From assembly GCA_028875335.1 (NCBI GenBank), contig JAPPEF010000019.1, forward strand, positions 1 through 52,534: a stretch of 52,534 bases of DNA. Direction: 5' to 3'. Positions 47,407 to 52,534 of this stretch are shown here, one piece after another; the first letter of the stretch is position 1; every line of letters starts with the position of its first letter. Under the pieces are notes generated by a model. That model was not told where the DNA came from. It ran no database searches and was given only the letters and a program-made list of their open reading frames with translations. The position numbers and the translations under genes were made by a program. This stretch comes from Gemmatimonadota bacterium. Its GTDB lineage: Bacteria; Latescibacterota; UBA2968; UBA8231.

Positions 47407-47958
47407 ATGAGAAACTACGAACTCGTATGTATCTTGGACCCCCAAGCCGGTGAGGGCCAATACGAGCAACTCGTCGAAAAATACGAGACTCTACTCGAGG
47501 AAAATGGCGGGCAAGTCGTCCGGATCGACAATTGGGGTCTGCGGCGTCTGGCCTATACCTCGTCTAGCCTGAAGAATCGGCTCCAAGGCTACTACGTGCT
47601 CTACCAGTTTTCCGCCGAGCCGACGGCGATTGAAGGGCTAGAGCAGACGCTCAAGCTCGACGAAGTGGTGCTGCGCTACCTCGTCACTGCGGTCGAAGGC
47701 GAATTCATCCACGTGCCCGAGCTAGCCGCCGACAATTTCCTTGAAGAAGCCTTTGCCCGGCCTGCTCGTGGTCCGAGGGACCGAGGTGGTGGTCCGCACC
47801 GCGACTCCCGCTCCCGCGGCCCGAGGGACCGCGGCGAGGTCCACAGTGCTGCACCTGAACACGAGGCACTTAATGAAGAGGTAGAAAAAGCAGAGGGGGT
47901 AGAAGAGGTAGGGGATTCACCAGAAGAGGCTGTCGTCCAAGAGTCCGACGACCCTTAG
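47407..47958 (+). CDS. rpsF: Ribosomal protein bS6 with long C-terminal extension
   Basis: 183 residues. The S6 core (1-100) has MRNYELVCILDPQAGE, NWGLRRLAYTSSSLKNRLQGYYVLYQF and LDEVVLRYLVTAVE. A roughly 80-residue tail follows: an Arg/Gly repeat (GPRDRGGGPHRDSRSRGPRDRG), then acidic residues. The ATG at 47407 matches the family start. The usual ssb and rpsR do not follow. Confidence 0.95.
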   Translation: MRNYELVCILDPQAGEGQYEQLVEKYETLLEENGGQVVRIDNWGLRRLAYTSSSLKNRLQGYYVLYQFSAEPTAIEGLEQTLKLDEVVLRYLVTAVEGEFIHVPELAADNFLEEAFARPARGPRDRGGGPHRDSRSRGPRDRGEVHSAAPEHEALNEEVEKAEGVEEVGDSPEEAVVQESDDP

Positions 47959-47973
47959 AGTCGGCGTGCGCCG

Positions 47974-48786
47974 ATGTTGATTCTGCTGGGCATAGCGCTG
48001 GCGGTCGCTTCGCTTTTGGCTAGTTTGCGCTACGGCTCTCGTGGTGCCCTGCCCTTGATCGGCCTGCTTTGCTTGGGCACCGCCATGCTGCTAGGGGCTG
48101 CGTTGGGGCTGGTGCCCATTATGGGGTTGCTCGCCGCTTTACAAATAGAGCGCCAACAGACCTATGGTCGCGTCATGGCCATGGCCTGTACGCCGCCGGC
48201 GGGCTTGTGTCTCTGGCAGCTAATTCAGGCGCGCGATGGCACCCATCGCCAAGAGCAAGCCGCCGCCGTCTTGGAGCAGTTCCAAGCCTTGGGGATGGCC
48301 GTTGAGGAAGGCGGTCAGACGCTACTCGCGATGATCGACTTCGTTCTGCGGGTGCAGCCGGCCATCGAGATGGCGACCTTACTTTTGACGTTTGTCGTAG
48401 CGTATCGCTTGAGCCAGGGCTTGGCGTTGCGGCTGGGGCTGTCGCTGCCCGCCCCCCTGCCGTTGTCTTTGTGGCGGCCTTGGGAAGAGTTGATTTGGGT
48501 ATTGATCGCGGCCTTGGGGCTAAGTCTTTTGGGCGATGGGTTGTTGGCCGATTTGGGCTTCAACCTGATCGTGCTGATGGGGATTATCTACGGGGTTCAA
48601 GGGGTGGCGGTGCTGCGCTTTTTTGCCCAGCGTCAAAGGGTGCCGCCTTTGGTCGAACTGTTGTTTTACATAGGGCTTTTTTTTGTAGTAGGGTTGGCGT
48701 TTCTACTCTTGGCTGGATTGGGGCTTCTGGATACTTGGTTCGATTGGCGTCGGCTGCGCCCAGCCCCCACGGAGGAAGAAGCGTAA
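47974..48786 (+). CDS. DUF2232 (YybS-like) polytopic membrane protein
   Basis: 270 residues with eight or so hydrophobic helices in three groups (residues 2-60, 120-170, 185-255), typical of DUF2232 proteins, which commonly sit between rpsR and rplI. Function unknown. 15 bp after rpsF. Confidence 0.7.
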   Translation: MLILLGIALAVASLLASLRYGSRGALPLIGLLCLGTAMLLGAALGLVPIMGLLAALQIERQQTYGRVMAMACTPPAGLCLWQLIQARDGTHRQEQAAAVLEQFQALGMAVEEGGQTLLAMIDFVLRVQPAIEMATLLLTFVVAYRLSQGLALRLGLSLPAPLPLSLWRPWEELIWVLIAALGLSLLGDGLLADLGFNLIVLMGIIYGVQGVAVLRFFAQRQRVPPLVELLFYIGLFFVVGLAFLLLAGLGLLDTWFDWRRLRPAPTEEEA

Positions 48787-48830
48787 GGCCCAAACAATAT
48801 CGCCGTTTTCTATGAAGTGGAGGACAAATC

Positions 48831-49274
48831 GTGAAAGTAATTCTGTTAAAGGACATTGAAACCTTGGGTTCGGCCGGTGAGGTCGTGGAAGTAAAGAACG
48901 GGTATGGTCGCAACTTCCTGATTCCTCGCAACGAAGCCTTGATCGCCTCCGCCGCCAACATGGCCCAGTTCGAGTCTAGGCGCAAACAGCAAGAGACCTT
49001 GGCCGAGCGCGACCACCGCGCCGCCGAGGGCCTCGCCAAAAAGCTGGAAGCGGAGTCGATCACCGCGCAGGTCAAGGTCGGCGAGGAGGATCGCCTCTTC
49101 GGTTCGGTAACCGCTCAGAATATCGCCGAATTGCTCGACGAAAAGGGCTACGAGGTAGATCGCCGCGCCATCCACCTCGAAGACCCCATCCGCGAATTGG
49201 GCGTTTACAACATCGAAGTGCGCCTCCATCCAGAGGTAGCAGCAGCGGTCAAGCTCTGGGTCGTCAAGGAATAG
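48831..49274 (+). CDS. rplI: Ribosomal protein bL9
   Basis: 147 residues. MKVILLKDIETLGSAGEVVEVKNGYGRNFLIPRNEAL is the N-domain, joined by the long central helix to the C-domain (GSVTAQNIAELLDEKGYEVDRR, LGVYNIEVRLHPEV). The start is GTG at 48831 with GGAGGA upstream. dnaB, which often follows, is not present. Confidence 0.97.
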   Translation: MKVILLKDIETLGSAGEVVEVKNGYGRNFLIPRNEALIASAANMAQFESRRKQQETLAERDHRAAEGLAKKLEAESITAQVKVGEEDRLFGSVTAQNIAELLDEKGYEVDRRAIHLEDPIRELGVYNIEVRLHPEVAAAVKLWVVKE

Positions 49275-49314
49275 CGCGACGCTAGATGCTCTCCCTCCTC
49301 GACGGAGGTAGTTC

Positions 49315-50244
49315 ATGCCAAGCAGGGTCTTATTTCTCTGCTGGATGTGTGCGGCAGTCATCGGCTGCGGTCCGGAATATTCGGAAGGGCCTTTCGCGCG
49401 CGTTGGGCAGGAAGTATGGCGCACGGTAAATAGAAGCCATCGGGGTGCCGACGGCGTCTTGGTGCAGGCGGCCTTGCACACCTTTGCCTATGAGATCTCC
49501 CGCGCCTATGCGCGCGCTGAGCGCGAGGACTTGGGGCAGGAGCAGCTCGAATTTCGCATCAAGCAGCTACTCTATTCCTACGTCGATGGCACCTACCCGG
49601 CCGAAGACGGCACGGACATCAACAGCCTTTACTTGCAGTATCTCATCTACGTAAATCCGTCCTTTGATGCACGCAATCCCCTGCAAAAACGCGCCTTCAA
49701 CATCTGGCGGGCCGAATACATCCGCCGGGTCGTCGATGCCATCTACGACTCCAAGTTTCCCATCTTGCGCGACGAGTACGACGACCGTTGGGGCTTGACG
49801 CTCTACAGTCGCCTAGTCTTTACCATTTATCTGTCGAGCGGAGAGTCTCAGCTCAAGCCCTATATTGCCGATATTGGTGCGCGCACCTTCTTGGTCAATC
49901 AGCGAGGTGCGCGCTTCCAGCCCAGCGGGACGTTTGGTTCCTATCCTTACGAGAGCGACCGTCCCGAAGGAGAGGTGCTCGACGGCAAGACCTACTACCG
50001 AGTCTTCTTCCCCAATCGCAAGAGAGACGACAAGACGCCTATTGTCCGGCGCGACGACGACTATCTCGAGCTGCAGATCGAGAACTTGGGCGATGTCCCC
50101 TTGCGAACCCTGCGCTGGGACCTGCCTCTTGAGTATCCAGAAATGCCTGCGCGGCGCTTGCCGACGGAGGCCGAGGTGGCCGAACGCAAGGCGGCTGAGC
50201 GGGCCGAGCGCAAGGCGCGGGCCGAAGCAGCGCAAAAAAAGTAG
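49315..50244 (+). CDS. Hypothetical lipoprotein
   Basis: 309 residues. Signal MPSRVLFLCWMCAAVIGC ends in a lipobox (VIGC). The mature protein has a helical first half with LLYSYVDGTYPAEDGTDINSLYLQYLIYVNPSFDARNP and a beta-rich second half (YIADIGARTFLVNQRGARFQPSG, YYRVFFPNRKRDDKTPIV). It ends in a charged helix rich in Ala/Glu/Arg/Lys. No known family recognised. The 3' end overlaps a perfect hairpin. Confidence 0.78.
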   Translation: MPSRVLFLCWMCAAVIGCGPEYSEGPFARVGQEVWRTVNRSHRGADGVLVQAALHTFAYEISRAYARAEREDLGQEQLEFRIKQLLYSYVDGTYPAEDGTDINSLYLQYLIYVNPSFDARNPLQKRAFNIWRAEYIRRVVDAIYDSKFPILRDEYDDRWGLTLYSRLVFTIYLSSGESQLKPYIADIGARTFLVNQRGARFQPSGTFGSYPYESDRPEGEVLDGKTYYRVFFPNRKRDDKTPIVRRDDDYLELQIENLGDVPLRTLRWDLPLEYPEMPARRLPTEAEVAERKAAERAERKARAEAAQKK

Positions 50245-50268
50245 CACCATAGGTCTCGTTGGTGCTAC
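50241..50268. terminator. Perfect 9-bp hairpin at the lipoprotein stop codon
   Basis: GTAGCACCA (50241-50249) with TGGTGCTAC (50260-50268), including the TAG stop. Seven A precede it, so it is a full intrinsic terminator only for leftward transcription; rightward it has no T tract. It may be a 3' end-protecting structure. Confidence 0.4.
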
Positions 50269-50314
50269 TGGGAAGTCGTTCTATATTTCTACGTAATATA
50301 GACGGGCAGATTGC

Positions 50315-50413
50315 GGGAGCGGATGCGTGCCTGGTGGCTGTCGCGGACTTCAAATCCGTTGCGGCGTAGCGAGAGTTGCGCTGGGTGGGTTCGATTCCCA
50401 CACGTTCCCGCCA
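50315..50413 (+). tRNA. selC: tRNA-Sec (anticodon UCA)
   Basis: 99 nt with encoded CCA, the size of selenocysteine tRNA. The anticodon loop is CTTCAAA (anticodon TCA, reads UGA). The long variable arm is a 7-bp stem GCGTAGC/GTTGCGC with loop GAGA, the T arm is GTGGG-TTCGATT-CCCAC, and the acceptor is GGGAGCG/CGTTCCC with discriminator G. The extended acceptor has a G-A apposition at the eighth pair. It implies that the organism makes selenoproteins. No selenoprotein gene or selAB is in the window. Confidence 0.95.
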
Positions 50414-50435
50414 GATTTTAAATAGCTGTAAAAAA

Positions 50436-50484
50436 AGAGGTTGTGCCGATTGGTTTATTGTTTTGGAGCAGCCTCTTTTGTTTT
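50436..50484 (+). terminator. Intrinsic terminator after selC
   Basis: AGAGGTTGT (50436-50444) pairs with GCAGCCTCT (50468-50476) with two wobbles, followed by TTTTGTTTTG. The loop is long (23 nt). It separates selC from the glycoside hydrolase gene. Confidence 0.6.
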
Positions 50485-50520
50485 GAGGAAAGAAGTACTC
50501 ATCGGATAGCGAGGGACACG

Positions 50521-52534
50521 ATGAAATGGACTTTGGCAGCGGTGGCGTTGTTGATGGCGGCACTGGCGTGGGCTCAGGACACGGCGGTGGCGTCAAGTGC
50601 ACCTGGGACAATTCCGACGGACCGTCCGAGCGAGAACGTCGCGCTGGGGGCGACCTACACGATAGAGCCGGGGCCGAATTACGGGCTTTGCTCGGACCCT
50701 GGTGATCGCGAGCAACTGACGGATGGGGTGTACACGGAGGGCTATTTCTGGGCGCAGCTGTCGACCGTGGGTTGGCAGGAAAAGACGCCCTCGATCCTAA
50801 CGCTGGACCTAGGTGCGGTGAAACCGATACGAGGGGTATCGTTCCACACGGCGGCGGGTTTTGCGGACGTGAGGTGGCCGCTGACGATCCGCATCCTCAC
50901 GGCGGGTGAAGACGGGAAATTCCATGAGATCGGGGACCTGGTAGAGTTGAGTGCGCAGCAGCACGGCCCGCTCGTACCGACGAAGGCGAGCGATGCCATG
51001 TGGGACAGGGAAGGCATGCGTTTCACTGATGCGGAGATATATGACCATTTCGACCGCCACCGGGATCGGTACCCGGAAAAGGAGGTCACCCCCGAACTGC
51101 GCGAGAGAATCCTCCGCGATCTCAACGAGCAGCGCGCTGCCCAGTACGGGACGCATCGGTACTGGACGGACCGGTTGCGGACGCACGGCCGCTATGTCAG
51201 CTTGGTCGTGTGGAACGAGCCGTACACGTTCGTGGACGAGATCGAGGTCTACGCGGGAGAGCCGGAGTGGGTGAATGAGCCGCTGCCGGGGCCAGCCATC
51301 CCCGATCTCAAGGCGTACGCTGGCCGGCTCGCCATCCAGAAGGGGATTCGGACGCGCCTCGTGCGGGACATCGAGGCTCTGAGAGAGGCGGCGGCGGATG
51401 GAATCCCGGGCCGGACCCGGAACGATGTTCTCGGCGAGTTGACGGCGGTGGAAGGGAAATTGGGGCCGGCCACGGCCTTCGGGGATGATTTCCAGGCGGT
51501 GCTGCCTCTGAACTCGTGGCACGAACGGGTGTTGCGCACGCAGGCGTGGCTCTGGCGCGCTAGGGGCTTGGAGCCGCTCACGTTCTGGCGCTCGAATCTG
51601 TGGGATCCGCTTCCCCTCATCGGTACGCCGGACACGGCGGCGGAATTGGCCGTCGAGGTTCACTTGATGCGCAAGGAGTTCCGCGCGGCGGCGTTCAATG
51701 TGAGCAACAGCAGTGATGAGCCGATGGAGGTAACGTTCCGCTTGAGTGGGCTTCCCGGGGGCGACAATCCGGCGTATGTGACCGTTCACGAAGTAGCTTG
51801 GACGGACACGCGGAGGGGGATCCCGGTGGCCGCGGCTCTCCCCGAAGTCGCGGCCGAGAACGATCTGTATGTAGTGACCGTGCCCTCGGGCATGACGCGG
51901 CAGGTGTGGCTGACCTTCCATCCAGTGGACGTGGCACCGGGCACCTACGAGGGCGAGGTCGTCGCGGAGTCCGTGTCTGGGGGCAAGCGGTTTCCGCTGC
52001 GCATGCATCTGTATCCTCTGGATTTCCCCGAGAAGCAGTCACTTCACCTTGGCGGGTGGGACTACACGGACCGCGTCGGTCACTTCCCCCTTCTGACGGA
52101 GCAGAACAGGCCGGCGATCATCGAGCACCTGCGGGAACATCTCGTCGACTCGCCGTGGGCCCTCAAGCTGGCGCTGCCGCGGGGCACGCACGATGCGCAG
52201 GGGGCGATGACGGTGCCGCCCAACACCGACTACTTCGATGCCTGGATCGAGTTGTGGCCGGATGCGGCTCAGTACCTCGTGTTCGCGAAAGTGGGCGATC
52301 ACTTCGAGTCGTGGCCCATGGGCACGCCGGAGTTCAACACGGCGGTCAAGGCGTGGATCACGTTCTGGGCGGAGCATATGGTGGCGAGGGGATTGCAGCC
52401 TGAGCAGTTTGCGCTGCTGTTGGTGGACGAGCCTGACGAGCCGTGGATGGACGAGCGCATCCTGGCGTGGGCGAAGCCCATCCGCGAAGCGGACACGGGC
52501 GTCCGCATCTGGGAGGATACGAACCACCGGGACA
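50521..52534 (+). CDS. Secreted DUF4091-like glycoside hydrolase (partial, C-terminus off the right edge)
   Basis: 671 codons to the window end with no stop. Signal peptide MKWTLAAVALLMAALAWAQ. An N-terminal discoidin/F5-8-like segment (about 30-200: LTLDLGAVKPIRGVSFHTAAG, RYVSLVVWNEPYTFVDEIEVYAG) and a middle beta-sandwich (AAFNVSNSSDEPMEVTFRLSG) precede the start of a barrel-like domain with LALLLVDEPDEPWMDERILAW. The DEPDE pair matches the acidic site of DUF4091/GH123-like enzymes. Substrate unknown. GC content is visibly higher than in the ori-proximal genes. A GAGGG ribosome site precedes the ATG. Confidence 0.75.
   Translation, partial: MKWTLAAVALLMAALAWAQDTAVASSAPGTIPTDRPSENVALGATYTIEPGPNYGLCSDPGDREQLTDGVYTEGYFWAQLSTVGWQEKTPSILTLDLGAVKPIRGVSFHTAAGFADVRWPLTIRILTAGEDGKFHEIGDLVELSAQQHGPLVPTKASDAMWDREGMRFTDAEIYDHFDRHRDRYPEKEVTPELRERILRDLNEQRAAQYGTHRYWTDRLRTHGRYVSLVVWNEPYTFVDEIEVYAGEPEWVNEPLPGPAIPDLKAYAGRLAIQKGIRTRLVRDIEALREAAADGIPGRTRNDVLGELTAVEGKLGPATAFGDDFQAVLPLNSWHERVLRTQAWLWRARGLEPLTFWRSNLWDPLPLIGTPDTAAELAVEVHLMRKEFRAAAFNVSNSSDEPMEVTFRLSGLPGGDNPAYVTVHEVAWTDTRRGIPVAAALPEVAAENDLYVVTVPSGMTRQVWLTFHPVDVAPGTYEGEVVAESVSGGKRFPLRMHLYPLDFPEKQSLHLGGWDYTDRVGHFPLLTEQNRPAIIEHLREHLVDSPWALKLALPRGTHDAQGAMTVPPNTDYFDAWIELWPDAAQYLVFAKVGDHFESWPMGTPEFNTAVKAWITFWAEHMVARGLQPEQFALLLVDEPDEPWMDERILAWAKPIREADTGVRIWEDTNHRD

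Noticed and set aside
50809..52008. 399-codon minus-strand frame at the right end
   Set aside because: Shadow of the GC-rich glycoside hydrolase; the plus frame has a signal peptide, ribosome site and domain matches.

Overview
The window is a chromosomal-origin segment of a Gram-negative-type bacterium. Evidence for a two-membrane cell includes YidC with a large periplasmic domain, several lipoboxes, a System I (Ccm) cytochrome c pathway, an HtrA protease and a giant exported TPR protein. I cannot place the phylum with certainty. The mix of features (GyrA with a GNYHPHGE-x3-YP quinolone region, Cys-type CcmE, K+-type pyrophosphatase, selC, a DUF4091-like glycoside hydrolase) would fit an uncultured FCB-related lineage such as Latescibacterota, but that is a guess.

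Left part (1-19.4 kb): the classical origin neighbourhood. dnaA, dnaN, recF, dciA (DUF721), gyrB and gyrA run leftwards; rpmH, rnpA, yidD, yidC, mnmE and rsmG run rightwards. The dnaA-dnaN gap (7.07-7.5 kb) is AT-rich with two perfect and several near-perfect DnaA boxes and is the best oriC candidate. Two perfect parS centromere palindromes lie between mnmE and rsmG, although parAB do not follow rsmG as they often do. A second group of DnaA-box-like sites lies after rsmG. Next come a CDP-alcohol phosphatidyltransferase, tmk, a C-terminal processing protease, RNase G, rplU and rpmA.

Middle (19.4-28.2 kb): an NAD-dependent epimerase-like protein, sucCD, a leftward GT4-GT2-CPBP-protease operon, an XRE regulator, a lipoprotein and two tandem bifunctional-nuclease/UVR genes. 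Between the XRE gene and the glycosyltransferase operon is the most interesting element. A strong sigma70 promoter drives a roughly 200-nt highly structured RNA that ends in an intrinsic terminator just 25 nt before the GT4 start codon. It could be an undescribed small RNA or a riboswitch/attenuator leader. The XRE promoter on the other side carries a palindromic operator between -35 and -10.

28.2-42.9 kb: one long leftward block. It starts with a 1222-residue TPR protein, then a sigma54 activator with a degenerate receiver, an HtrA protease and an M24 peptidase. It continues with ccmE, a ccmF-ccmH fusion, a zinc-ribbon CcmI-like protein, a membrane carboxypeptidase-regulatory-like protein, and ccmA, ccmB, ccmC and ccmD (a short gene). 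CcmE uses Cys rather than His, and no CcmG is present.

Right part (43-52.5 kb): ispE, tRNA-Gln(UUG), rplY, pth, K+-dependent membrane pyrophosphatase, rpsF, a DUF2232 membrane protein, rplI and a lipoprotein. These are followed by selC (tRNA-Sec) and a truncated DUF4091-like secreted glycoside hydrolase. The usual ssb and rpsR are absent between rpsF and rplI. Several essential genes use TTG start codons.
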